Positions 32,995 to 41,892 of a DNA stretch of 60,132 nt are shown in pieces (the first letter of the stretch is position 1; every line of letters starts with the position of its first letter). The translations under genes were made by a program, and so were the position numbers. The DNA is from [Clostridium] symbiosum (GTDB taxonomy: Bacteria; Bacillota; Clostridia; Lachnospirales; Lachnospiraceae), in assembly GCA_021769625.1 (NCBI GenBank), contig JAETSN010000020.1, forward strand, positions 1 through 60,132, written 5' to 3'. The notes beneath the pieces were generated by a model. That model did not search any database, was not told where the DNA came from, and was given only the letters and a program-made list of their open reading frames with translations.

Positions 32995-34167
32995 TTATGG
33001 ACGAACTGCGTCACGGATCTCGTTGATCTTATCCGTGGTAATTCCCTCGTTAGGTGTCATTGTCACTTCACCGTTCACAACCTTCTCCTTCAGCTCTTCG
33101 ATCTGCGCGCGTGCATCTTCAGAGAGGAGTTTCTCATAAAATTCATTTTCCGCGATACCTACAGCGCCTGTCTCGATACCGAACACTTCCCTTGTACCGT
33201 AATTCACATCTCCCTTCATCGCCCTGTCCACCACGTTGACAGCGTTCTGCGGAATGTTCTTGATCGCGGAAGTGATGATCACATTTGCCATCTCCGGTTT
33301 CGTATCTTTCAGAGCTTCCGCCTGGTCGGAGTCCACACCGATCGCAAATTTTCCTTTTTCCACCGCCGCGTCGATCACGCCGAGGCCGGACTGTCCTGCC
33401 GCCGCAAATACAACGGATATATCGTTGTAGAGCAGAAGCCCGTTCTCTTTGCCTTTTGCAGTGTCCGTAAAGCTGCCCACATAAGAAGTCGCTACCTTGA
33501 TATCGGGATTGATCGCCTGCGCGCCCTCAATATAGCCTACCAGGAACTCATTGATGCCCGGAATGTCCATACCGCCCACAAAGCCGATCGTATCCTCGCC
33601 GAGTTCCTGCGCTTTCAGGGCTGCCGCAGCGCCCGCCAGATAGCACATCTCATTGTTCTTGGTTCCCATGATATATACATTTGCGGGGGGATCCGTCATC
33701 TCATCGTCCAGATTGATGAATTTCTGGTCGGGATACTCTTCCGCAGCCTCCACCAGCGCATCGTCATTGTTGCTGGAGATCGTCAGGATCAGGTCGTAAT
33801 CCTTCTTGCACATATCCACCAGCGCCGGATAATATTTGGATGTATCCGTTCCCGCTTCCACATATTCCACTTCCACGCCCAGCTCATTCTGCAGCGGCTC
33901 GATGGATGCAAAAGCCGCATCGAAGAAGGACTTGTCCCCCAGTGTGCCGGGGATCATCAGGCCTACCCTGTAGGTGCCGCCCTCCGCCGCAGCGCTCTCG
34001 CCTTCCGCCGCCTCCGCTGTCTCTTCCGGTGCCGCTGTCTCTTCCTCCGCTTCCGGCGCCGCCTCCCCGGCAGTCTCCACCTCATCAGGCTCCGGTGCGC
34101 CGCAGCCTGCAAGTAATCCCGCAGTCATGCAGAGCGCAAGTACTGTTGCAATAACTTTTCTCTTCAT
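32995..34167 (-). CDS. BMP-family nucleoside-binding lipoprotein
   Basis: Extracytoplasmic substrate-binding protein of the importer. A lipoprotein signal peptide ends at the lipobox LLAGC (Cys about 22). A Glu/Ala-rich linker of about 45 residues precedes the binding domain: YRVGLMIPGTLGDKSFFDAA, GFVGGMDIPGINEFLVGYIEGA and GLGVIDAAVEKGKFAIGVDSDQ. Lipid-anchored outside the membrane. First gene of the operon, with GGAGG before the ATG. Followed by ATPase and two permeases; a nucleoside hydrolase gene lies upstream on the same strand, separated by a structured element. Confidence 0.92.
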   Translation of the reverse strand: MKRKVIATVLALCMTAGLLAGCGAPEPDEVETAGEAAPEAEEETAAPEETAEAAEGESAAAEGGTYRVGLMIPGTLGDKSFFDAAFASIEPLQNELGVEVEYVEAGTDTSKYYPALVDMCKKDYDLILTISSNNDDALVEAAEEYPDQKFINLDDEMTDPPANVYIMGTKNNEMCYLAGAAAALKAQELGEDTIGFVGGMDIPGINEFLVGYIEGAQAINPDIKVATSYVGSFTDTAKGKENGLLLYNDISVVFAAAGQSGLGVIDAAVEKGKFAIGVDSDQAEALKDTKPEMANVIITSAIKNIPQNAVNVVDRAMKGDVNYGTREVFGIETGAVGIAENEFYEKLLSEDARAQIEELKEKVVNGEVTMTPNEGITTDKINEIRDAVRP

Positions 34168-34212
34168 GTCTCTTTTTTCCTCCGTTTTCTCTGTTCTTTT
34201 GTTTGTTTTACA

Positions 34213-34446
34213 CCGCAGCCAATGTCATTCAGTTAATGCCGTTAACCAGCCGAGAGGGAAATCAAATCCTCAAGGAGCCCCTTAAAAAGCGTCGGCACTT
34301 AGCGAGGTTCTTTACGAGCTTAGTGTCCGCTACGCTATTTCACAGGCTCTTGAAAAACAGAGCCAGCGAGAGCGTGGCGACGGAGGATTTGATTTCCCTC
34401 TCGGCGTCCGCAATACTAACTAAATTACATTGGCTTCGCAGCCGCT
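34213..34446 (+). repeat. Structured intergenic element, copy 4 (most complete)
   Basis: Perfect 23-bp terminal stem (arms 34249-34271 and 34383-34405) and, outside it, a second inverted pair: GCCAATGTCATTCAGTTA at the left and AACTAAATTACATTGGC at the right. The core holds CAAGGAGCCCC, AAAAAGCGTCGGCAC, GCGAGGT, CACGAGCTTAGTG with a one-base change, the optional hairpin GGCTCT/AGAGCC, and GCGAGAGCGTGGCGACGG. It lies between the BMP gene and the nucleoside hydrolase gene. Confidence 0.88.
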
Positions 34447-34499
34447 TGTTTTTCCTTTGCGGCTGTCATATCATAAACCGTCTGGCGGTTATGACCTCC

Positions 34500-35447
34500 T
34501 CAAAAATAGCGTTCCATCACGTTCCAGAAACGGTCCAGATCAACCGTTTCTGCATACCGCAGCCCGTTCTCCGGGATCTGCGGATCGATCTCATAGTAAT
34601 TCGTCCGGTCCACCATGGTTCCCCTGGTAAGGCGTCCCGCAAGTTCCACGGAAAAATCCCCCCTCTTTAACGAAACGACCTGTGGATCGATCAGGTACGC
34701 CGCAAGAAGCACATCGTGCAGGGTGATCGGATAGCCCGTCTTTTCCTGAAAGATCCCGACGCCCCGCAGATAATAGTCCATCGTCTCCGAATGCCTGTCC
34801 CGCCACTGATCCGCACGCTCCCCGGAAACCTTCAGGTATTTCGTCACATCCAGCCCCATCATGATCAGATTTTCCGACTGTTCCACCACGATAGCCGCAG
34901 CCTCGGGATCACAGACGATATTCCACTCCGGCGCCGTGTTGAAAAAAGCGCCTCCCATGGCAACGATCTGTACTTTCTTCATGAGCTCCGGCTCACGCAG
35001 AAAAGCCTGCGCCAGATTCGTCATACAACCCATCTCCAGTATCACGACACCGGGTTCTCTTCGCACCGTCTCCACTATAAAATCTGCCGCCGTCTCCGGG
35101 AAGAGCGTTCCACTTCTTCTCCCATCCCTTCCCTCTTCTGAAACTCCAACCGGAAGTTTTGCATCGCCGCCCGTTGCCTCCAAAAGCGCATACTGCAGCG
35201 GCTCCTCCGGATCGCCCTCCGCCTTTTCCAGCAGGGCTCTGCCTCTGCCGATATGTACCGGGATATCCTCCCGGCCCCACTTCCTTAAAAGATCCTCCGC
35301 CATCTCCTTCCGTTTAACGGTATCCTTATAAACCGTCGTGATGCCGAGAATCTCCAGATCGGGACATCCCAGCGCAAGCATGATCGCCGCCGCGTCATCC
35401 ACATCGTCTCCCAGATCCGTATCGATCAGTATTTTTGTCTTTTCCAT
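34500..35447 (-). CDS. Nucleoside hydrolase
   Basis: Cleaves the N-glycosidic bond of nucleosides to base and ribose in the cytoplasm. The family's aspartate cluster is present as IDTDLGDDVDDAAAIMLAL near the start. Later parts are PGVVILEMGCMTNLAQAFL, MGGAFFNTAPEWNIVCDPEAAAIV and a C-terminal HDVLLAAYLIDP. Length 315, standard. The start is the ATG after GGAGTG; a GTG three codons earlier is inside the ribosome binding site. Its place next to a nucleoside importer supports a salvage route. Natural substrate (inosine/uridine or other) cannot be told. Confidence 0.88.
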   Translation of the reverse strand: MEKTKILIDTDLGDDVDDAAAIMLALGCPDLEILGITTVYKDTVKRKEMAEDLLRKWGREDIPVHIGRGRALLEKAEGDPEEPLQYALLEATGGDAKLPVGVSEEGRDGRRSGTLFPETAADFIVETVRREPGVVILEMGCMTNLAQAFLREPELMKKVQIVAMGGAFFNTAPEWNIVCDPEAAAIVVEQSENLIMMGLDVTKYLKVSGERADQWRDRHSETMDYYLRGVGIFQEKTGYPITLHDVLLAAYLIDPQVVSLKRGDFSVELAGRLTRGTMVDRTNYYEIDPQIPENGLRYAETVDLDRFWNVMERYF

Positions 35448-35675
35448 AAAATGCACTCCAAATCTATGACATTACAGGTAGTATAAGTGCATTTTGTCTT
35501 TTCGTAAAGGTCAAATGTCCTCTTCTCATCCGGCAATATAGCAAAATTTCATGATTGATTTTCATATAAATTGCACAAAAACAGCCTCCAATGCAAAGCG
35601 GAATGGCACATACCACATTGGTGCTGCAGCAACACCCGGTAAATACCATTCCGCTGTCCTGTAAAAAAACAAACG

Positions 35676-36371
35676 TCAGCAGATATCCTTTCTTTGGCTC
35701 TGGATCGCAAACATACTCTGTATGATCTTCTTCTGATCCGCCTCCGATATCTCCAAAAACCGGCAGCCGTATTCATACCCCGCCTCGTCCTTTTCTATGA
35801 TACGCAGCACCTCGCAGGACAAAGAAAATTCCGCTCCCCCCTCAAGCAGCCTGGTCCGCAGCAGGAACCTGCTCCCCATGGGGTACTCGTCCTCCGAAAA
35901 AATACAGGCGCCCCCTATACTGATGTTCAGCAGTTTGCAGATCTTTTCCGCAGCATCCGGTTCATCCGGCAAGGTAAGGACCGCATCCGTATCCATATTC
36001 AGCCTGAAAAAAGCACGGTCATTTTCGACCTTTTTGATGACGATATCCTCCACCCGCCACATTTGCTTCATCTCGGGTGTGATCACTCCCTCCATATAAA
36101 CGGCCTTCCGCTTAAAGGCACTGTATCCTCGGATCCTGACAGGAAGGGATTCGCCGCCTGACGGCATGCCGGTCTCGGGATACTGATACAGCTCCGCCGT
36201 ATCTTTTTTAAAGTCCATCAGCTTGGCGGCAAAAAGAAGTTCATCGTCAAAAGTCATCACCTCAACCCGTATACCGGAATAGGCCTCTGTATCCTCCAAA
36301 AGTTCTGCCTCCCCTGTTTCTTCCGGCAGCTCCTCTTTCATCTTCTTCCCAAATAAATCAAACAGTCCCAC
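35676..36371 (-). CDS. PilZ-domain cyclic-di-GMP receptor
   Basis: A two-domain protein of the YcgR type. The N-terminal flagellar-brake-like domain (about 30-125) reads IRVEVMTFDDELLFAAKL and GYSAFKRKAVYMEG. The C-terminal PilZ domain begins with RAFFR (an RxxxR motif) and has LLNISIGGACI (the [D/N]xSxxG motif); together these residues bind cyclic di-GMP. The ending QKKIIQSMFAIQSQRKDIC is typical. It follows the diguanylate cyclase gene by 29 bases, so signal producer and receptor are in one operon. The target (motility or polysaccharide) is not visible here. The 219-base gap that follows has no gene. Confidence 0.85.
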   Translation of the reverse strand: MGLFDLFGKKMKEELPEETGEAELLEDTEAYSGIRVEVMTFDDELLFAAKLMDFKKDTAELYQYPETGMPSGGESLPVRIRGYSAFKRKAVYMEGVITPEMKQMWRVEDIVIKKVENDRAFFRLNMDTDAVLTLPDEPDAAEKICKLLNISIGGACIFSEDEYPMGSRFLLRTRLLEGGAEFSLSCEVLRIIEKDEAGYEYGCRFLEISEADQKKIIQSMFAIQSQRKDIC

Positions 36372-36400
36372 TGTATACCTCCTGTACCGATGGGCAGAAC

Positions 36401-37318
36401 TTATTTTTCGCGCAGCTGCTTCATCCTCTCATCCGCCCAGACAACCCTGTTTCTCCCGAATTTTTTGGCATCGTACAGCATACTGTCCGCAATCTTCAGA
36501 TAAAAATCATAAGAATCCCCCGCCTGAGGAATCAGCGTAATGCCGCCGATGCTGATCGTGACAAACTCCGCCACGGAGGGCGCATGCGGAATATGCAAAT
36601 CCTCCACCGCCTTCCGGATCTTTTTCAGATATTTAAATGCTTTCCCTGAAGCATCCCCCATGAGAAAAGCCACAAACTCCTCCCCGCCATAGCGCGCCAC
36701 AAAATCTGTGCTGCGCTGCAGATAGGAAGATATCGTTCTCGCCACATGGATGATGACCTTGTCTCCGGCGGGATGCCCGTATGTATCGTTGAACGCTTTA
36801 AAATTATCAATATCAAACATGCAGATGGAAAACGGAACCTGCAGTCTGGTTGCCTCACCCCATTTTACGGCGCTGTAATCATCATGCTGCCTCCTGTTCG
36901 CGATCCCCGTCAACTGATCGGTCCTGGACTGATGTTCCACCTGCTTCCGGTAATTGTATAATTTAATATGCGTATTGACCCGCGCCTTGACGATCAGCGG
37001 GTGGAACGGTTTAGTGATATAATCGACCGCCCCCAGCACAAGCCCGTGCTGTTCATCCTCTATATCGGAAAGGCTCGTGACAAGGATCACCGGAACGCTC
37101 TGGGTAATGACTTCCTCCTGCAGTTTCTTGAGCAGCGTGAAACCATCCATTCCGGGCATGACCACATCGAGCAGAACCAGAGAAAAGGTTCCTGTACTTG
37201 CATACATGAGCCCTTCCTCTCCCGTACTCGCGATCGTTATCTCATACTCATCTTCCAGAATCGATTTCAATTGAACCGCATATAAACGGCTGTCATCAAT
37301 AATCAGTATTTTTTCCAT
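36401..37318 (-). CDS. Response-regulator diguanylate cyclase (REC-GGDEF)
   Basis: Receiver domain at 1-120: ILIIDDSRLYAVQL, phospho-site LVLLDVVMPGMDGF, and AVDYITKPFHPLIVKARV. GGDEF domain at 135-300: DQLTGIANRRQHDDY, CMFDIDNFKAFNDTYGHPAGD and active site RYGGEEFVAFL. It makes cyclic di-GMP. The allosteric RxxD site is not obvious upstream of GGEEF (a segment YLQRSTDFVA is there), so product inhibition may be weak. Operon with the PilZ protein. No cognate histidine kinase nearby. Confidence 0.9.
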   Translation of the reverse strand: MEKILIIDDSRLYAVQLKSILEDEYEITIASTGEEGLMYASTGTFSLVLLDVVMPGMDGFTLLKKLQEEVITQSVPVILVTSLSDIEDEQHGLVLGAVDYITKPFHPLIVKARVNTHIKLYNYRKQVEHQSRTDQLTGIANRRQHDDYSAVKWGEATRLQVPFSICMFDIDNFKAFNDTYGHPAGDKVIIHVARTISSYLQRSTDFVARYGGEEFVAFLMGDASGKAFKYLKKIRKAVEDLHIPHAPSVAEFVTISIGGITLIPQAGDSYDFYLKIADSMLYDAKKFGRNRVVWADERMKQLREK

Positions 37319-37394
37319 ATTTCTCCTTATTTTGCCTGTCAGGGCTCCCTTGATGATCTTGCTGCTTTTCCGGCTTTGACCTGAGTGTCAGAAT

Positions 37395-38525
37395 TTACCG
37401 TATCAGCCGCATAATATCATTATACATCACAAACACCATTAAAAGGAAGAACAAAATCAGTCCCGCCATGTGTACCAGACCTTCTTTTTCGGGCGGCACC
37501 GGTTTCCCGCGGATCACTTCGAGAAACAAAAACACAAGCCTTCCGCCGTCGAGGGCGGGCAGCGGCAGCAGATTCATGATCCCGAGGTTGATGGACAGGA
37601 TCACCACCAGTTCCAGCATCGTCATCAGCACCGTGAGAAAGCCGTACTCTTTTACCGATTCATAGGTCTCTCCCACGTAGCTCGCCACTCCCACAGGGCC
37701 TGACACGTCATCTTTTCCCAGTTTCCCGGTGACGAGCATCTGCAGGCTCTTTATCGTATTTTTCAGCACATACTCCGACTCATAGAAACCATATTTGATG
37801 ATGGAAAGCCCTTTGCAGGGCATATATTCCCCGACGCCCATCAGACCGATATAGTATCTGTCATCCTCCTCGCTGTACCTCGGCGTCAGCACTACCGAAT
37901 GCTCCTCGCCTTCCCGCAGATAGGAGATGGAAAAGTCTTTTCCGTCGCTGTTCAGCATGGAATTTAAGCGGACTTCCCGGTAAACATGGATCCTCTCCCC
38001 GTTCATCCGGGTGATCACATCCCCCGCCATAAGTCCTGCCTCCTCCGCTGCGGAGCCCTCCGAGATCATCTGGATCACAGGCAGATCAGTTCCCCGGTAA
38101 GCCACCAGGATCAGCGCGATCAGGAAACCCATCAGCAGATTCACAAAAGGTCCGGCAAAGATCGCAGCGATCCTGGTCCAGACAGAGGCCTCCAGAAAGG
38201 AGCCCCCCTGGTCCTCCTGCAACGGAAGCCGCATTTCAGGTCCCCCGGACGTTTCCGTATAAATCCCGCCTCGCTCCGGCCCATCTGCCTCCCCGTCCTC
38301 TCTGTCCGAAAGTCCGTCTTCCCCCTCAAACATACAGGCACCTCCAAAGGGCAGAAGCTTGATCGAATATCTGGTCCCGCCTCTGTCAATATGCAGCAGC
38401 GTCGGTCCCATGCCGATGGCAAACTCCACAACATGAATGCCGTTCTTTTTCGCCACGATAAAATGCCCGAACTCATGGGATAATACGATAACCCCGAATA
38501 TCAAAATGAATAAAATGATCGTCAC
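37395..38525 (-). CDS. rseP: Site-2 (RIP) metalloprotease
   Basis: Membrane zinc protease. The HExxH motif is at the start (LSHEFGHFIVAKKNG, about 15-29), the PDZ domain is about 150-235 (PVIQMISEGSAAEEAGLMAGDVITRMNG), and the second motif is INLGIMNLLPLPALDGGRL near 310. It starts at GTG with AGGAAA upstream. A hydrophilic stretch of about 40 residues (EDGLSDREDGEADGPERGG...) after GGACMFEG is longer than the usual linker. It is the last gene of the dxr cluster, a common arrangement. Likely role: cleaving anti-sigma factors or signal peptide remnants. Confidence 0.92.
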   Translation of the reverse strand: MTIILFILIFGVIVLSHEFGHFIVAKKNGIHVVEFAIGMGPTLLHIDRGGTRYSIKLLPFGGACMFEGEDGLSDREDGEADGPERGGIYTETSGGPEMRLPLQEDQGGSFLEASVWTRIAAIFAGPFVNLLMGFLIALILVAYRGTDLPVIQMISEGSAAEEAGLMAGDVITRMNGERIHVYREVRLNSMLNSDGKDFSISYLREGEEHSVVLTPRYSEEDDRYYIGLMGVGEYMPCKGLSIIKYGFYESEYVLKNTIKSLQMLVTGKLGKDDVSGPVGVASYVGETYESVKEYGFLTVLMTMLELVVILSINLGIMNLLPLPALDGGRLVFLFLEVIRGKPVPPEKEGLVHMAGLILFFLLMVFVMYNDIMRLIR

Positions 38526-38645
38526 TTGTGTTTCCTGTCCTTCTTGTTATTTTCTTACTACATATATGATACGGGAACTTTCAAAATTTCATACCGGAAT
38601 TTTTGAACAGTGTACAGTTCTGTCGTCCTTCATCGCCCATCCTGC

Positions 38646-39797
38646 TTACTTCAGACAGCCCTCCACCAATCCGTGCGCTTCTTTTTCTGCTTCCAGGATC
38701 TGCTCCACATTCGGATTTTCCACTATTTTATGCGCTTCCATCGCAGCACCGATCACCTCCGCGATCTGCAGAAAACGGATCTTATTATCCAGAAAAAGGC
38801 TTACAGCCTTCTCATTCGCCGCATTGAAAACAGTGGGCATCGTCCCGCCGGCTTTCGCCGCCTCAAAGGCCAGCTTCAGCCCTGTAAAAGTCTCCATATC
38901 CGGCTTTTCAAAGGTCAGTTTAGCCGTCTCGAACAGGTCCAGCCTCTTATTGCCGGGCACTGGATACCTGTCGGGATAGAACAGCGCATACTGGATCGGC
39001 AGCTTCATATCCGGCACGCCGAGCTGCCCGATCACAGCACCGTCCTGATATTCCACGGCGGAATGCAGGATGCTCTCCGGATGGATCACCACCTGGATGT
39101 CCTGAAGATGCACGCCGAAAAGCCATCTCGCCTCCATCACTTCCAGCCCCTTGTTCACCAGCGTGGAAGAATCGACAGTCACCTTTTTTCCCATGGACCA
39201 GTTGGGATGTTTCAGGGCATCCTCCGCTCTCATCCGCTCTAACTCTTTCTTCGTTTTTCCCCGGAAAGGCCCGCCGGATGCCGTCAGCAGGATCCTGCTG
39301 ATCTGGCTTTTCTTTTCCCCCTGCATGGACTGAAAGATCGCACTGTGCTCACTGTCCACCGGCAAAATGGACACACCGTTCTCCTTCGCCAGCGGCATGA
39401 TGATATGCCCCGCCGTCACCAGCGTCTCCTTATTCGCCAGCGCGATATCCTTATGCGCCTTGATTGCTTCTATGGTCGGCTGTATCCCGATCATTCCCAC
39501 GATAGCCGTCACCAGAATATCCGTCTCCGGCATCCCCGCCATCTGCAGCAGCCCGTCCATCCCACACGCCACCACAACATCCAGATCCGCCGTCCGTGCC
39601 CGCAGATCCGCCGCCGCTTCCTCAGACCACATCACCGCAACCCCCGGCTTAAACTCCCTCACCTGCTCTTCCAGAAGCTCCACACTACTCCCCGCCGCCA
39701 AAGCCTCCACCCGCAGCCTGTCCGGATACTTCCTCACAATATCCAGCGTCTGCGTCCCGATCGACCCCGTCGACCCCAATATGCCAATCTTTTTCAT
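38646..39797 (-). CDS. dxr: 1-deoxy-D-xylulose 5-phosphate reductoisomerase
   Basis: Second enzyme of the non-mevalonate isoprenoid pathway. Begins MKKIGILGSTGSIGTQTLDIV (NADPH-binding), with ANKETLVTAGHIIMPLA and LPVDSEHSAIFQ (metal and substrate residues) and ASGGPFRG and VNKGLEVMEARWLF further on. Length 383, standard. The start is the second nearby ATG, nine bases after GGAG; the 18-codon upstream extension is ignored. It lies between cdsA and rseP. Confidence 0.95.
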   Translation of the reverse strand: MKKIGILGSTGSIGTQTLDIVRKYPDRLRVEALAAGSSVELLEEQVREFKPGVAVMWSEEAAADLRARTADLDVVVACGMDGLLQMAGMPETDILVTAIVGMIGIQPTIEAIKAHKDIALANKETLVTAGHIIMPLAKENGVSILPVDSEHSAIFQSMQGEKKSQISRILLTASGGPFRGKTKKELERMRAEDALKHPNWSMGKKVTVDSSTLVNKGLEVMEARWLFGVHLQDIQVVIHPESILHSAVEYQDGAVIGQLGVPDMKLPIQYALFYPDRYPVPGNKRLDLFETAKLTFEKPDMETFTGLKLAFEAAKAGGTMPTVFNAANEKAVSLFLDNKIRFLQIAEVIGAAMEAHKIVENPNVEQILEAEKEAHGLVEGCLK

Positions 39798-39848
39798 CCT
39801 CATTTTCTCCGTCTTCAAATCAAAATCCGTTTTTGCCCGTAAAAGGTA

Positions 39849-39920
39849 CAACCAATGCTCAGCTCAGATGAAGACAACATTCTCAAGGAGCCCCTTAAAA
39901 AGCGTCGGCACTCTGGCAAT
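39849..39920 (+). repeat. Structured intergenic element, copy 5 (5' half)
   Basis: Left arm ending ACAACATTCTC followed by CAAGGAGCCCC and AAAAAGCGTCGGCAC; it then stops, and copy 6 begins directly after CTCTGGCAAT. No right arm exists, so this is a fragment, probably interrupted by the next copy. Confidence 0.75.
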
Positions 39921-40083
39921 ACCAGTTAATACCTCAATCAGCTGGTAAGAACATAAAATGCTAAAGGAGCCCTTTGAAAAACGCCGGCACTTAGCGAGGT
40001 ATCTCACGAGCTTAGTGTCCGCTGCGTTTTTCACAGAGCGAGAGCGTGGCGACGTAGTATTTTATGTTCTTACCAGCGTCCGC
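39921..40083 (+). repeat. Structured intergenic element, copy 6
   Basis: Complete element of the second subtype. Arms 39941-39962 and 40056-40077 form 21 Watson-Crick pairs and one G-U. Helix 2 is AAAAACGC/GCGTTTTT. It lacks the optional GGCTCT hairpin. It fills the space between dxr and cdsA. Confidence 0.85.
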
Positions 40084-40097
40084 CTTTCGATTCCCTT

Positions 40098-41009
40098 TTA
40101 CCCCAGCAAAAACACCGCCATAAAGTAGATCACCGGCGCCGTAAAGATCACACTGTCGAACCGGTCCATCACACCCCCGTGTCCCGGAATCAGCTTCCCG
40201 TAATCTTTGATATCCGCATTCCGCTTGACCGCGGAAGCCGCCAGATCCCCCACCATGGAGATCAGCGCTCCCACAGCGCAGATCAGCGCAAAAAACAGGA
40301 TCACCCTTTCATCCGAAAGCCTTCCCCTTATCGCATATCCGTACAGCGCGCCCAAAACGGCAGCCCCGACAACGCCGCCCACAGCGCCTTCCACCGACTT
40401 CTTCGGACTCAGCACCGGCGACATTTTATGTTTTCCGAACAGCATCCCCACACAGTAGGCGCAGGTATCGCACCCCCAGGAACTGAGCAGGATCAGCCAT
40501 ACCACATACAGTCCCACCGCATTGTCGTCCCCGGCCGTGCCCGCGCCCAGCTCCCTTGTCAGGAAAATAAAGGAAAGGCACACCGGCCCGTAAAAGAAAC
40601 TGAAAAAAGCCGCCAGCACCTGAGAAGCCTGAAATTTCGGAAAACCGAACACATAGACGAACATCCCGCCCATAAAGACGCAGACGATCGAAAACAATAT
40701 CCCTGTCTGCACCGATAAAAGTCCTGTCTCCTCATTCACCCAGAGCAGCGCATAATAGAGAATGATACCGAAGATACCGACTATTTCCAACCCGTTCTTT
40801 TTCCATTTTCCGGCCATCTCTTTCCGCTCCTTATCCGCAGCCCGCCCTCTGTCCGCCTCCCCGCTGACGCCGGTCGCCCTGCTGAGTTCCCAGTAGGCGA
40901 TGACCGATAAAAAGATCATGGTCGCGAGCAGGATCTTTCCGCCTGCAAACATCGTGACCAGTGCAAGGATGACCAATATGATACTGCTTCTGAGCCTGAC
41001 CCAAAACAT
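40098..41009 (-). CDS. cdsA: Phosphatidate cytidylyltransferase
   Basis: Makes CDP-diacylglycerol from phosphatidate and CTP at the membrane. About eight helices. The C-terminal signature is present: LLSSWGCDTCAYCVGMLFGKHK, SPKKSVEGAVGGVVGA and DYGKLIPGHGGVMDRFDSV. A polar stretch of about 30 residues (EADRGRAADKERKEMAGKWKKNG, in two parts) sits between helices 2 and 3, longer than usual. The start is an ATG seven bases after GGTGGG. It follows uppS by 30 bases. Confidence 0.94.
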   Translation of the reverse strand: MFWVRLRSSIILVILALVTMFAGGKILLATMIFLSVIAYWELSRATGVSGEADRGRAADKERKEMAGKWKKNGLEIVGIFGIILYYALLWVNEETGLLSVQTGILFSIVCVFMGGMFVYVFGFPKFQASQVLAAFFSFFYGPVCLSFIFLTRELGAGTAGDDNAVGLYVVWLILLSSWGCDTCAYCVGMLFGKHKMSPVLSPKKSVEGAVGGVVGAAVLGALYGYAIRGRLSDERVILFFALICAVGALISMVGDLAASAVKRNADIKDYGKLIPGHGGVMDRFDSVIFTAPVIYFMAVFLLG

Positions 41010-41039
41010 CTGTTTTCCCACCTTTCCGATGAAACCGTT

Positions 41040-41753
41040 TTAAACCATTCCGAACCGTCTGTCCCTCTGCTGATATGCCTCCACTGCCTTCTGCAGCTCC
41101 TTCTCATCAAAATCAGGCCAGGGAACCTCCGTAAAATAGAACTCCGCATAGGCAAGCTGCCACAACAGATAATTGCTGATCCGAAGCTCATAGGAAGTAC
41201 GGATCATCAGGTCCGGGTCCGGCAGCCCCGCCGTGTCAAGGTACTTCGAGATCAACTCTTCCGTGATATCCTCAGGATCTATCTCCCCGTCTTTTACCGC
41301 GCGGGCGACCTTTTTCATGGTCCTTGTCAGTTCATCCCTTCCGCCGTAGTTCAAAGCGATCGTAAAATTTAATCCGTCGTACTCTTTTGTGGCTTCCTCA
41401 AGCGCCGCGATATCCCGCTGGATCGGCTCGCTCAAACCGGTCTTGTCCCCGATCACACGCACTTTCATATTGTTCTTCTTCGCCGTCTTCTGACAGTTTT
41501 TCATATATTGATTCAGAAGCTTCATCAGAGCGTCCACCTCATCCTGGGGACGCTTCCAGTTTTCCGTGGAGAAGGCGTATACCGTCAGGTATTTGATCCC
41601 CATATCATGGGCGGCACGGCAGATCACTTCCACATTCTTCGCACCCTGTACATGGCCATAGTTTCTGGGCATCCCGCGCTTTTTCGCCCATCTGCCGTTT
41701 CCGTCCAGTATGATCGCCACATGCCGCGGCACTTTTCCGTTTTTCTCTTCCAT
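41040..41753 (-). CDS. uppS: Undecaprenyl diphosphate synthase
   Basis: cis-Prenyltransferase making the lipid carrier for cell-wall synthesis. Conserved regions: AIILDGNGRWAKKRGMPRNYGH, LTVYAFSTENWKRP, ALNYGGRDEL and LPDPDLMIRTSYELRISNYLLWQLAYAEF. 237 residues, typical. Preceded by frr at 139 bases; the gap contains inverted repeats (ATCCGATGTGCCG and CGGCATCGGAT) which may form a structure ahead of uppS. Confidence 0.95.
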   Translation of the reverse strand: MEEKNGKVPRHVAIILDGNGRWAKKRGMPRNYGHVQGAKNVEVICRAAHDMGIKYLTVYAFSTENWKRPQDEVDALMKLLNQYMKNCQKTAKKNNMKVRVIGDKTGLSEPIQRDIAALEEATKEYDGLNFTIALNYGGRDELTRTMKKVARAVKDGEIDPEDITEELISKYLDTAGLPDPDLMIRTSYELRISNYLLWQLAYAEFYFTEVPWPDFDEKELQKAVEAYQQRDRRFGMV

Positions 41754-41892
41754 TACCGATCCTCATCTATCCGATGTGCCGGCCTGCGCTTTTGGCGCGG
41801 CACAGATATTTCATTCGTTTTACGCTTAGAAGGCGGCATCGGATAATACCCCTGTGCCGCCCCTCTTAGTTTGGTTTTATACAGTAAACAAA

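Noticed and set aside
35464-35649. Cysteine-rich 61-codon minus-strand frame between the nucleoside hydrolase and PilZ genes
   Set aside because: No ribosome binding site, no start context and no conserved pattern; AT-rich intergenic DNA.
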